Source: Alopecurus myosuroides
Taxonomy: Eukaryota; Streptophyta; Magnoliopsida; Poales; Poaceae
DNA: 64,000 nt
Reading direction: 5' to 3'
NCBI GenBank assembly: GCA_028641055.1
Contig: CM054062.1
Location: forward strand, 273,885,349 to 273,949,348
Position numbers and translations under genes: made by a program. Below the pieces are notes generated by a model. The model was not told where the DNA came from. It saw only the letters and a program-made list of their open reading frames with translations, and did not search any database. Shown one piece after another: positions 23,656-34,855 of the stretch. How positions within the stretch are numbered: position 1 is the first letter of the stretch; each line of letters begins with the position of its first letter.

Positions 23656-23835
23656 TTTATATAGGCAACTGGGTGGGAGACGGCGGCGGGAGATTTGTGG
23701 CGGGAGAAAAATGGCGGGAGAAAAAAAGCGGGAGAAAATGGCGGGACACGTGGGCGGGAGAAAAAGGGCGGGAAAAAATGGCGGGAGTCGTGGGCGGAAA
23801 AAAAAGGCGGGAGATTTTTGGCTACAGAAAAAGGG
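23656..23835 (-). promoter_or_regulatory. Promoter with TATA box and array of E2F-like TCCCGCC motifs
   Basis: TATATAAA (minus strand, 23656-23663) lies about 52 bp before the accessory gene's ATG. Upstream, from 23685 to 23815, the + strand shows about ten GGCGGGA-type units spaced 12-14 bp apart; on the sense (minus) strand they read TCCCGCC preceded by T runs. One unit near 23768 gives TTTCCCGC, the plant E2F consensus, and a CACGTG G-box sits near 23747. Confidence 0.5.
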
Positions 23836-23972
23836 TGGGAAAAAAGGTCTCATACATAAGTAAATACACATATGTGTCATACGCCTAATACAAATATGTC
23901 TCATACATAGGTGGATAAATATATGTAGCATACATAAGTAGATAAATATGTCTGTGGTGGCAGATGAAATAA

Positions 23973-26780
23973 TCAACGCCGACGTCTGCCGTGGCGCGGA
24001 AGAGGAGGTGGTCGAGCATTAGGAGGCGTCCAGCCTAACCTGTCAGGATACCGAATTTGACGCATAGGAATCAAGGAGCCGGACTCGGCGTACTCTGTAT
24101 CCGGTGTATCCTGGGTGGGACCTGGTGGAGGAGTCTGATGGATGTTCCCGAACCACTCGTCCAAATCGGGCTCCTGGCTGTGGGCGACATCGCGCTCAGT
24201 GGTCCACGAGGACCCGGACATGGCCATAGAGCCCTGACCTCCATAGACTCCTGAAGTTGGTCAATTAAAAACTGCATAAATACTTAATCGTAATGGATAT
24301 TGAGATGACGAGAATGTGAATATAAATACCCCGTGGCTGCTGAGGGTGTGGCTGGAAAAGGCCCGCTGAGTAAGCGGGTGTCTCCAGAGGGTGTGCCTGA
24401 AAATGGCCCGGTGAGGGACCCTGTGGCTGAATCAGGAAGCCGGACGTGGCACCCTGCTGGTGCTGCCACGCCAAACCCCCCGCCTCGTAAGGCGGCGATG
24501 GCCTAGGTGTCTGCTCCTGCTGCTGCCACGCCGAACCACCCGCCTCGTAAGGCGACGGTGGCCTACGTGTCTGCTCTTGCCGCTGCCACGCCGAACCACC
24601 CGCCTGGTAAGGTGATGGTGGCCTGGGCGATGGGCGCGGTGATGGCTGAGGGGAGAGACGTGGACGCGGATGGTGCCGCTCCTGTGTTGTGGGACGCGGG
24701 GGGCGGTGTAGTACCTGCTGGGTAACGACGTCGGTCCTGCGGGTGCACGTGGCTGTCCGGTAGATCTCTCCTAGCTTCCTCTGCAAACGCTCGGTCCAGC
24801 TCATCACAACTTCCGCGTTTGGTAGCAGACGTCCAGAAGACACTAAGCGTCCAAACTCCCCTACCTCGTTATGAAGGCCAAGTGTCATGGAGGCCTGCAA
24901 ATGTTATAATCGTTATAATATGTATTACTCTATTATAATTGGAAGAAAATGGAAATGTTTGCATAAGAAGAAGGATTATTACCACGAGATGTCTGCTACC
25001 GGAAGTATCATAGGCCGGGTACGTATCACATGTAACAGGGGCTGGTATCTGCTCCAGCTGAGGGTGCACGACGATGCGTATCCTTGTCCCAACCATGTAT
25101 TTGTCAAGATATCCATGGAACGTGTCAATATCAAACATCCGAGACTCTTGCCAGCGTCGTGTCGTCGCTGTCTGCCACTGCGTAACGTACGGCTGAAGTC
25201 TCGTGAGCCACTCTGCGGCGGTCCTTGTGGACCCCTTTCTAGTAGTCCTGAAAATATAGTGTAAATTCGTTAAATTAATATACGTGTAGTTTACTTAAAA
25301 AGAATGTAACGTTAATTTTATAGACGTACTTGTGAATTCTAACTGGCAGGGGGTCCTCTATCGGCGGAGGATCGATCTCCTGGAGTAGACCAAACTGCCT
25401 CATCACCCTCTGTTGGGCCATCTCCTCAACGTAGATGTCGAATATGATTTTAGATTTTGTCATCCAATACGCCCGATCATCTGTGCACAACCTAGATATG
25501 CCGCCAGGATAACTTGCGTGTACGACGTCATCCGTATAAGGCTGCCAAATGACGCCAGTGTACACATCGAACTGCTCGCTAAATGCCCAGTAGCATTTAG
25601 TAACCTGGTCACTAGCGTAGCGTCTCTGGATAACATAATAAATGAAAATATTATTATCGATCAGAGTAGAATTGTATGTAAGATGAAATAAGTTATACGC
25701 GTGGATATACCTTCCGGCGTGTCCAGCATAAACCAAACGTAGGCATGTCGATGCGATCAACGGGATCTTCCAGCTCGTGTACAGGGAATCCCTCGGCAAT
25801 AGAAACATCTGGTCGTCCAATAGAGAACCTCTCCCATGACCACAACTGTAAGAATAAAGGACAACCTAGCAGGGCTGCCCCCTTCGTCACAAGGTTGCAA
25901 CCGTTGCACAACCCTCAGTACGTAGCCGTTAATATCGCAGAGCCCCAACTCCTCGGTGTGATCTGCTCAGGGACCTGAGCACCGGCGATCTCCATTGCAA
26001 TAGGAATGTACCGCGCGCTTACGCTCCAACCATGGTTATCAGTGAACATCACCTTCCCTAGAAGACACAATAGATACGCCTCCAGACTCCTAGTGACCTG
26101 AGTAGCATTGAGGGGGACATACTCAAAACCAGGAAACTTTTGTATCTGTATGGAGAAAATAAAATATGTTAGTAAATGGAAGAGTTAATACACGCGGTAC
26201 GTATAAAACATGTAAATTCACCTGAAAATTGAGCAACCAATCAAGCTTTGGTCCATGAGTGTCGGACGGAAATTCAAAATCTGCAACATGTTGATAAAGA
26301 CCGTGGAACCGCTCTGCCATAGCCACGTCCCAATTAGGCGGTATATCCAAGGGTCCAATGGCATGGCCTGCCAGAGGAAGTCCACACAGCATGGACACAT
26401 CCTCCAGAGTAGGAGCCATCTCTCCCCATCGAAAGTGAAACGTGTACGTCTCTGGCCTCCAACGGTCGACTAGGCATGTGAGAAGAGAAGAGTCAATGGC
26501 TACCCGTGAGGAGTCTGCATGGTCCTCAACCAGCCGCGCGAAAGGTAGCAGTCCCGCCCATTTTAACCTGCATATCCACGCGAATTTATTATCAATGAAC
26601 GATGAATATTTCAGCCGCGTGAAATGAAAATCCACTAGACACATACCTCTGAACCCATTCAGGGTGTATCCGCCAATTATCTTTATGCGTACGAGTAATG
26701 AGAGAATCCATCTTGCCATTCTCATGCCATATCCTCGCACGATGTTTTTTATCAATGTCATCACTAAGCAACCCGGCCAT
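23973..26780 (-). pseudogene. MULE-borne plant mobile domain (PMD) gene, seven exons, one in-frame stop
   Basis: Inferred exons (minus): 26647-26780, 26222-26567, 25711-26145, 25330-25625, 24986-25247, 24330-24894, 23973-24250. All junctions are GT-AG and in phase; total 2316 nt, about 771 residues. Exon 2 carries the PMD signature (LVDRWRPETYTFHF, GEMAPTLEDVSMLCGLPL), as in MAIN/MAIL1 proteins and their transposon relatives. Exons 3-5 continue the domain. Exon 6 encodes a Pro/Gln-rich tail with three 20-21 residue repeats around SPYEAGGSAWQ, and exon 7 ends in a basic PRHGRRRR. One TGA interrupts exon 3 (minus strand, 25915-25917), consistent with CGA to TGA change. PMD proteins are known from both MULEs and gypsy elements; host MAIN/MAIL1 act in nuclear silencing. 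Here its role in transposition is unknown. Confidence 0.85.
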
Positions 26781-27027
26781 CCCTGCAGAAATCAAGACAT
26801 AGCGCGCAAAACAAATATAGTTGCATAGTGAATACAAATTTATAACATAGTTCCACACATAATATAAAGTACCATACTGAATACAAATTTATAACATAGT
26901 TCCACACATAATATAAAGTACCATAGTGAATACAAATTTATAACATAGTTCCACACATAATATAAAGTACCATACTGAATACAAATTTATAACATAGTTC
27001 CACACATAATATAAATTTAACAGCATT
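26781..27027. repeat. 49 bp minisatellite between transposase and PMD genes
   Basis: GAATACAAATTTATAACATA starts at 26830, 26879, 26928 and 26977, an exact 49 bp period and nearly four copies. The preceding text alternates CATAGT, CATACT, CATAGT, CATACT, so growth may have been by 98 bp dimers. It lies in the upstream region of the PMD gene and directly after the transposase stop. Confidence 0.9.
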
Positions 27028-29799
27028 CTAGTTTCTTCCTCTCCATCCTCGTCCTCTTCGTCCCCGGTTGCCGCGTGTGCGGCCAATGCCTCTAGTGGTG
27101 ACATAAACGGGACAATCAGGATCCCTATGGCCAAATTGATTGCATAGAATACATTGCCTAATTGGACGTCCCGCCTCAGATTCATCCATATCATTCCTAA
27201 TTCTTTGACTCTGACGTCTACCTCTACTTGTACGCATAAGTCCTGGAGATGGAATATACTGTCTTTCCCCGTGCGTAACGGTGTTGAAGTTACCCATGGA
27301 CCGAAATCCCATCATCTCACCTGTCCAAGTATTAAGGACAGACTCTTTCAAATAATATGGAGACACGAATGATATTGCATCCAACCCTATTTTCCCACAA
27401 GCAGCCAGTACATGTGAGCACGGGAGGTGGAGCAACTTTGGTTTGTTGCACGTGCACTGGCATGTTGGTCTCACCTCATTACCTATTGTCACCTCATGTG
27501 TCCTCATCTCATTTGCACATCCGAACTTGTTGTTAGCTAAGCGAACTTCGAACCTTCTCTGCTGATTCCCTATGGATAGTACTTGGTGTGACCTAGCTTT
27601 TTTCCATCTTGTCATCCATGTACTTCATAATTTTTTCACAGTAACGTGTGTTCGGGTGGTGCAATATATGATTCTGAGCTCTTTCACGTCTTTCTCTAAA
27701 ATACTTCACAGTGCCATAGAAAATACCCTCAACGACAGCGGTTAGTGGCAAAGCACGGTTTCCTCTTAACACAAAATTATATGTTTCAGCCAGGTTGGTA
27801 GTCATGACACCGTATCTTGCTCCATGTGTATCGTGCAACAATGACCACCTCTCTATAGTCTCGTGTTCTATCCACTGCTCGAATGTTTTGATCGTTCTAC
27901 CAAGCCTCCGCCTTGTACCAGGCGGGTCAAATCCTGGCAAGTCACACAGCCCAACAGGTTCATCCTCCAGTACCGCTGTTCCAGTTGCTAAATTTGCAGC
28001 TACTGCCTCTGCATGTGCCGCTACCGCTGCTGCTCGAGCTCTCCTCGACTCCTCCTGTCAGCAACATGTCTCTGAGTGCACGTATTAAGTCTAGCACGTA
28101 TCAGATTGTACTTCCATGCTTGGTTCTGTTTGCAGAGTTTTTTGAATAAATTCATCAGGTTCTTATTTCTGAACTGCGAGAAAAAATTAGCTCCCAGATT
28201 GCGCATGCACCAACGACTCTGCAAGTCCTGCCATGGAGCTGGTTCATCAGGAACTGGGTTTGTCAATGTCTTTATCGCACTGAGTATACCTGCATGTCTA
28301 TCATGAAGGACGCACACATTAGGTGTGTTCTTCACAACTGCTATTTTCAGCTGCCTGAAGAACCAAGTCCAACTGTCAATATTCTCGCTCTCCACAAAAG
28401 CAAATGCAAGCGGCACCACCTGATTGTTGCCATCTGTACCAATGGCGGTGAGTATCTGCCCCCTGTACTTGCCTGTCAGAAATGTCCCATCAACGGAGAT
28501 AACCGGCCGACAGTGGCGGAATGCTTCGATGCACACACCGAAAGAGAAAAACAGACGATGCAACACCCTCACAGTTGGGAACTCAGGCATGACGAAGTCT
28601 TGCATGTCGATATAGGTGCCTGGATTACGTTCCTGGATTGCGTACAGGAGCCTAACAATACAGTCATATGCATCAAAGTACGAACCAAATCTGCTCTCAA
28701 GCGCCCTGTGCTTAGCCCTCCAAGCCTTACCATACGAAATTTCATACTGGAACCTCAGAAAAACTTTATGCTGGATTGCTCTCACTTCCATTGATTTGGT
28801 TTCGACTATCTCGCTGTAAAACAGTCGAGCAATAAGCATGGAAGAAAGGTTACCATGATCTTGAGGAATGCTTGTATTAACACACGTATGATGCACTAAA
28901 TCACTTATGACCCAATTAATATCATTCTTCGGAAGGTAACCGTGCACCCTCCCGGGACAATCGATTACCTTGCATTCCATTGTCAAGTATTTCTGACTGG
29001 ACACTTTGGTTCTCAAAAATCTCTGTGTAGACATTGCCCACTGAATGATTGCATCCTTCATAGCTTCTTTATTGGGATAAACGGCACCGGTTGAAATATT
29101 GTTCTGGTGATACTGAAATGCGGAATCATGACCGTCATTCATGATCATTGAGGAAGAGTAGTCCCGATTCCACTCATTGGGAATAGGCACCTCCTCCGGG
29201 TTCTCGTCTTCATCAGAACCATCTGAATCATCACCGAGATCACTATCACCATCTACGTCCTCATCTGCCATCATGTTCTGCATGTGACCATCAACCTCGT
29301 CACCATCTGCATCGCCACTCTCATTACCATCGGTACCATCTCCTCCTCCTGCATGACTATTCTGCCCTGTTTCATAGCCATCTCCCCCAATATTTGAAAG
29401 ATCATAACCTTCACTACTCTCCCCAGCTTCATAAGGTACCTCGCCTTCAGGACCGATAACCTCCTTAAGTACGGGAGTCAATAGGGCAACATGATTAACG
29501 TCCCTTTTTTGGCATCCTTCTATCCAGCCGAACCACTGACTGTCCCGCTCTATGGGTCTCAAATACCATTGCAAATTTATTTTTGACCGGGTCCATAATG
29601 CCTCGACACGGACTGTGTGTGTATCAGTATTGAGGCTAAAACTTAGCGCCAACCAATCTTTCAACTGCCTAATAGACCATGTTTTAGGGTCTTGTAGTGG
29701 TACATCCATGCAAGCAAACTCGCTAAGATCAACTCCACTCTCTGTTTGCACAACATTACCAGGCCCATAACAAAAAGTGAATTTAACTATTTCGGACAT
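27028..29799 (-). pseudogene. MULE transposase (MuDR-type) with SWIM and CCHC zinc fingers, two frameshifts
   Basis: Read from ATG 29797-29799 (MSEIVKFTFC). The N-terminal domain is followed by an acidic Asp/Glu/Gly-rich linker. The MuDR DNA-binding region starts near YPNKEAMKDAI. The MULE DDE domain has Asp in ISVDGTFLTG (about residue 437) and Asp in LHDRHAG (about 500); the catalytic Glu is in NLAETYNF near 27787. After it come a SWIM zinc finger (CQCTCNKPKLLHLPCSHVL) and a CCHC knuckle (CILCNQFGHRDPDC), then an RG-rich tail. A one-base loss near 28052-28058 and a one-base gain in the run at 27598-27603 put the segment between them, including the Glu, out of frame; the frame before and after is the same. 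A 5' UTR intron about 29813-29949 is likely. The enzyme would cut and join element ends in the nucleus. Confidence 0.93.
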
Positions 29800-30279
29800 T
29801 ACTGCTGACCTATAAAAGTATTCAACATCATTAAGAATATTCAATATATTATTCGCACATCACTACCGCAAATCATTACAACATTTTCCCGCGTCTAAAA
29901 AATTATATACGAACAAACAAAAACAGAGAAATGCCGGCGGATTCTTACCCTTGAAGCGTGCTTCTACCGACCGCGTGAAGTCACCGACACAGCAACAACT
30001 AGCAGTCCACCACCGTCACCACCAGCACCACCATTACATGAACTCATGCCACCACCATCACACAATCCACCATCAAAACCACCCCCACAAGCTATCAAAT
30101 CAGGAGATCAAGCCAGCATTACTCTCCCTATCTTCTCTCTAACCGATTTATGGAGAAAAATGGGCAGCAAATCGGTTCAAATGGCCGGATTAATTTGAGT
30201 TAGATCTTGAAGAAGGAGGGCAAGGAAGAACAGAGGAAGAGGAAGGAAGGAGGAAGAAGGAGGCCGCGTCGGGGCAGAT
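29800..30279 (-). promoter_or_regulatory. Transposase 5' region with probable leader intron
   Basis: On the minus strand GGTAAGAATCC near 29939-29950 is a good donor and TTTTATAGGTCAG near 29808-29820 a good acceptor, giving a leader intron of about 137 bp. The upstream part has a TGG/CCA-rich block (29990-30090) that creates a His-rich open frame on the + strand, judged spurious. Confidence 0.45.
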
Positions 30280-30445
30280 ATTCTGCCACTAATCGGGCGC
30301 GATGCAACCGATTGCAGGCGCGGGCCCCGCCGTCCCGCCCGACTGCGGCGCGGTGACGTGTTCCGCCCAATAATCGGGCGGCACGTGGCCGATTAGGCCC
30401 TATCGGCAGGGGCGCACCCGACTGCTTCCTGTCGGCAGGCTGATG
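30280..30445. repeat. Right subterminal region of the MULE with AATCGG motifs
   Basis: GC-rich with repeated AATCGGGC, CCGATTG and CGACTGC motifs and the block GGCACGTGGCCGATTAGG, matching the left subterminal region. Candidate transposase- or host-factor-binding sites. Confidence 0.65.
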
Positions 30446-30534
30446 CCCGATTGGATCCTAGATTCCAAATTGTTTTCAATCGCGTATTATTCTCCGAATT
30501 AATGATTAAAAACGTATTATTTAAAAAAAATTGC
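30446..30534. repeat. Right terminal inverted repeat of the MULE
   Basis: Inverse of 12354-12443; followed by the duplication TTTTAAATA (30535-30543). Confidence 0.9.
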
Positions 30535-30670
30535 TTTTAAATACCGGGTACATATGCATCCGGTGCCAAATTAAATTTCATGCACATGGTGGTGTATAAT
30601 ACTCTCTGCTCTAAATGTTCCTTTTGTCTTGTAACATTGGGCCTCAATGATAGACACATGCATCTACGTA

Positions 30671-30923
30671 CTCCCTCCGTCCTCAAATAAGTGTAACTCT
30701 AGCATCTGTCTTGGTCAACTTTTTAAATTTTTACCAAATTTATAGAAAATAACATCAACATATATGATATGAAATTCATACTATAAAAGTACATTTCAAA
30801 ACAGATCTAGTGATACCAATTTAGTATCCTAAATATTATTACATTTCCCTATAAAGTCAATCAAAGTTTAAATATTTGACTTACATAAAAGAAAAACGTA
30901 CCCTTATTTGAGGACGTCGGGAG
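30671..30923. mobile_element. Stowaway MITE (253 bp)
   Basis: Ends CTCCCTCCGTCCTCAAATAAGTGTA and its inverse (TTATTTGAGGACGTCGGGAG), flanked by TA dinucleotides (30669-30670, 30924-30925). AT-rich, no coding; a typical grass Stowaway mobilised by Tc1/mariner transposases. Confidence 0.9.
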
Positions 30924-30925
30924 TA

Positions 30926-31588
30926 CATCGTAAGGTCCTTCGATGGCTAGTGGTTCAACCGGAGTCGGAGTGTAATTTACTTGATGAGGCCATTAAGCGA
31001 AAAGCGAGAATTTTATTCCAAACCTTATAAATTCAATAGTTACATTCACTCACAAAAATAAAAGAATTACAGGGGGCAGGGAGTCGATCGATGAATCATC
31101 ATACAATGTACTCACAGATCTAATTACCCTAGGTCTACTACACATGGTCCCGCTCCAGTTGGAGTCCTCTTGAGATCTTGCCGGTCGCGAGCGACACGCG
31201 AGAGCTTGTTGCGGTCTTGAGTCCTTAACTGAACGCTTCCTCTGTTCACATGACTCTTGATCACGACTTAGTCCTTGATTATTAGTCATCAGTCATCACC
31301 CATCCCTAACTTACATATACTATGCCATTACAAGAATAACGAATCTTATTATTTTATTTCTTGCTAATCAAGTACTAGTACATGTGTAATGTAGATTTCT
31401 TATTCCTATACCAACTGAATCACTCACGTATACATTATTTTGACTAAAAAGAATCAATTATACCGTACGCGTACGTACATATATACTCGGTCGTGTATTT
31501 GATCGACACGAGTAATTAATGTATGTACGCAAGTAGGATGAGTAAGATGGATGTACGTAGTAGTATGTGTAGTAGTAGTGCGTCTGAG
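30926..31588. other. Downstream region of the FMO gene
   Basis: No gene or clear repeat seen. It presumably includes the 3' untranslated region of the minus-strand monooxygenase. A 79-codon open frame at 31050-31289 (minus) has no recognisable features. Confidence 0.4.
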
Positions 31589-34500
31589 TTACTGGTCTTC
31601 CTGGTAGTCCTTGTTGTTGTATGGCGCGAAGAGCTCGGCGAACCAGTTGGGCTTGCGGTAGGTGGCGGAGCCCAGGTCGGCGCACATCCCGTCGCTGTCG
31701 TGGATGCTGTAGGTGGAGATGCAGTGGCGGCGGTAGAAGCGCGTGGTGCGGCGCATGGCGTCCACCTCGTCGTCGACGTGCCGCCCCATGGCGCACACCG
31801 GCGGCAGCTCGAAGCGCCCCTCCAGGAGCCCCGCCAGCCACCGGCAGCGCAGCTCCGACGTGTGCAGGTTGGACACGCTCTCCACGTACCCCACGAACGC
31901 CATGTTCGGGATCAGAGGGTGGATCGTGCCGCTGCACAAACAAACAAACAGTACATCCGTCGTTAGCCACTGCATGCACAAACACACGTACGTAAGCTAG
32001 GTAGGGGCACGGTGTAGACTACGTACCGGTAGAGGGGCATCATGGAGGACTTGTTGACGACGAGGCTGCGGAAGGGATCGGGGAGGACGGCGCGGAGCTT
32101 GTCCTTGCCCTCGAAGCCGGTGGCGAGGAAGACGAGGTCAGCCTCCACCTTGGTGCCGTCGCCGAGGACGACGCCGTTCTCGGAGAAGCACCAGCCGGAG
32201 GAGGCCCTCTGGAAGCGGACGAGGCCGCGGTCCGCCATGTCGAAGAAGCCGTCCGGGAGGATGGCCATCTGGCAGCTGGCGTAGTCCTCCACGAAGGGGT
32301 GGTCCGGCGTCAGCCCGTACTTGGCCAGCGGAAGCTTCCACGAGAGGTAGGACTCGATGAACTTGGACACCGCTGCCCTCTGCATACAGCACCACCAATC
32401 GAAAATATCAAGGGATCAGTACGTTACTGTCAGAAGGAACGTAAATCACATCGGTGGACAAAGTTGTGCATGCATGCAAGTAATATTCTTGACGGTGACA
32501 GATGTAGCCACCCGGCAAGAGGTGGTTTTTACGTCTCGTGCATGCACACGTGCAATATCGATCATGGGCACTTAATTTCCGGTGTACGTTCATACGTAAG
32601 CTTCCTAGCTATATGTGTACATATACGTGGTGTACAAGTTTCACACTGTGTATTGATCGATCACGTATACAAGTACGTACCAGTGGGCTCATGAGGAGGC
32701 AGAGGAGGAATCGGAAGAAGCCCTGGTTGGGCCGTTCGTAGAAGAGCTGCGAAAACCGCGTGGAGAAGAAGAGGAAGAATGGCAGCCCCCAGATGGAGTA
32801 GGACGGCACCACCCAGTGCAGCGTCCGCACCAGCACCGTGCACGGCTGCCCTCCCTCGCCTGCAAACAAACACAACAACACAAACACATCCAAAGTTAAT
32901 TACATCTCGATCTTGCTCTTGCAGTTTTGGCGACCTAATCTCGAATAATCGATCGGCCAGTTGCTCGTGTTACTATTTCGAGAACGATTTCTAAATCGAG
33001 TGGCCAGCCAGGTCAAGCGGGTTGGTAGTCGGCACTGATTATACTACTGTATGTTTAAGGAACTGTTGAGATGTATACTCAAGCTACTAGCCGGAGCTAC
33101 CAGTCAGCAGCTGCATATTGGAAGGTCGGTTTAGAACGGCAGATAATCTTTGTTGCTAGTACATGCTACGACAAGTCAAAAGTGCAAACACTTTGGTACA
33201 AATGGATACGCTCGCGTGGGGTCAGCATTCTGTTGAACCCTCGAACGGTGTACTGCTTGTCTACTGCAGTATATATTCTAGTTGTTGGCTGAAAAGTCAA
33301 GGCGTGGTACGATGCGTACGTATTGTGTCTAGTCTACTTTGAACTTGTAAATGCAAAAGACTCTACTAGCTATAGCTACACTGTAGGTATCTTTGCCATA
33401 GTTGTAGGTGGAGTGTACGACGGGTCAAGACAAGAGCGACCTTTTCTGGGACTCAGTATCCGACTCAAACCATGCACATGTCACCAAATATGGCAGTACG
33501 CGATTTTCTCACGCCCACCTCGTCGGATGATTGGACACTTCCACTGTATTATTATCAAGACCGTGTACCCTTTTAATTGGTTGATTAACCTTTGTGTGAA
33601 CTTATGTTTTTCTACTAGTAATAGTATTAATTTCCGCGTATATGCATGCGCGTTACGATAGCTTAATTTTCTGGCTTGGCTACTGTTTTTTCTCTCCATA
33701 TTTTAGGATAATTTGGACCAAATTTCAAACCATGTCAAATTAAATGTTCTCATGGTAGCGGCGGCAGCAGCAGCAGGGGCTAGCTACGTACCTTGGTTTG
33801 CCTGAGCGCATTCATTGGCAAGATCGATGGCGCTCTTCTTGTACCCAACCACCACAACCTTCTTGCCCCTCATCAGCTCCACGCTCTCCTCCTCGCTCAG
33901 CTTGCAGTAGTCCAGCGAGTGCATCACCTTCCCCTTGAACACCTCCGGCCCCTTCCCCGCCGGGAACGCCGGCATCCGCGGCACGTCGCCGTACTTCCCC
34001 GCGCACATCACGATGAACTCGAACTTGTACCACTGCAGACACGCACGTACGACGAAATCGATCAGAATATATGTTCGTACGTACACGACGAGACCGATTA
34101 ATTTACAAAAAGGTTGTGATCAGAGAACTCGATCGTATGGAAAATACCTGGACGATGCCGTCGGCGGTGGCGACGCCGACCTCCCACATGGGCTTCCCCT
34201 GGAGCGGCGCGTGGCCGGTGCCGCTCCAGAGCTCGGTGAACCCAGCCTGCGGGCCGCCGAGGTACTTGATGTCGACCACCTTGGAGCCGAAGGCGATGTA
34301 GCGCCAGAGGTCGAACTGGTCGGCGTAGCCCTCGAGGTAGTCGATGATCTCGGCGTGGGTCGGGAACGTGGGGTCGTCGCGGTTGCGCCACGAGTAGTCG
34401 GAGAACTCGTAGTCCGGGCGCGGCGTCTGCAGGCGGGTGGTGCGGTAGACGCAGTGCTTCCAGACGCCGCCGATGGAAGGCGTGGCCTCGAACACCACGG

Positions 34501-34618
34501 GGTCGTACGGCGCCAGCTGCTTCGCCGCGGCCAGCCCGCTGATCCCGCCGCCGATGATCGCCACCCTCGACGACGCCGGCACGGCATCCCTCGTAGCCCG
34601 CGCGCCTGCTTGCGCCAT
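31589..34618 (-). CDS. Flavin-containing monooxygenase (FMO1-like), five exons, 528 residues
   Basis: Exons (minus): 34148-34618, 33792-34032, 32681-32859, 32027-32379, 31589-31931; all GT-AG, phases consistent, 1587 nt. FAD-binding GGGISG is at residues 23-28, followed by GGVW. The FMO signature FKGKVMHSLDY is at 189-199, the NADPH-binding GYKKSA about 220-225 and LATGF at 382-386. Length is normal for plant FMOs. The sequence resembles Arabidopsis FMO1 (N-hydroxylation of pipecolic acid in systemic immunity) more than YUCCA or FMO-GS-OX proteins, but substrate cannot be assigned from sequence. The second nucleotide motif has Tyr-Lys-Lys where others have GxGxSG, a feature shared by FMO1-like proteins. 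No break is seen; this is the only clearly intact host gene in the window. Confidence 0.93.
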
Positions 34619-34846
34619 GGCCGGCGAACGAACGGAAGCTAGCGAGGATGGAGTGTGCAAATGGAGCGAGCTGTGTCGGCGATGGAAGGATGTGTGGTGG
34701 TGGCGGCGGCCGGGCGGAGGAGAGGCTTGGCTGGCTGGCTAGCTAGTTCGCTGGTCGGCGTAAGCGAGAGAGCTAGAGCGAGATGGGCGGGTGCAGTTAA
34801 GGTTGTGCTGTTGTGTGCGCTTTGAAGGGATGTTAGGGCCGTCCAG

Positions 34847-34855
34847 TATTTATAG
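34847..34855 (-). promoter_or_regulatory. TATA box of the FMO gene
   Basis: CTATAAATA on the minus strand, about 230 bp upstream of the ATG at 34616-34618, leaving a plausible leader of about 200 bp. Confidence 0.65.

Larger units (their letters stand above)
12354..30534 (-). mobile_element. Complete MULE with three genes, hosting a nested retrotransposon
   Basis: Terminal inverted repeats of about 90 bp (12354-12443 and 30446-30534) start GCAATTTTTTTT; the first 55 bases match almost perfectly and the rest at roughly 75-80 percent by eye. The 9 bp flanking duplications are identical. The interior holds a MuDR/FAR1-type transposase, a plant-mobile-domain gene and a third two-exon gene, all on the minus strand. 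Without the nested Tat retrotransposon and its duplication the element is about 8.3 kb. All intact boundaries are visible, but the transposase and PMD genes each carry disabling changes, so this copy is probably not autonomous now. Confidence 0.93.

Noticed and set aside
23555..23888. Plus-strand frames over the GGCGGGA array (Lys/Arg/Gly-rich)
   Set aside because: They arise from the repeat; this stretch is the promoter of the minus-strand gene.
29951..30142. His-rich plus-strand frame
   Set aside because: Produced by a CCA/CAC repeat in the transposase leader; no start context or domain.
31523..32000. Overlapping plus-strand frames opposite FMO exon 5
   Set aside because: Shadow frames of GC-rich coding DNA; the minus frame has all FMO motifs and consistent splicing.
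34120..34587. Antisense/other-frame ORFs in FMO exon 1
   Set aside because: Same reason as above; composition-driven.
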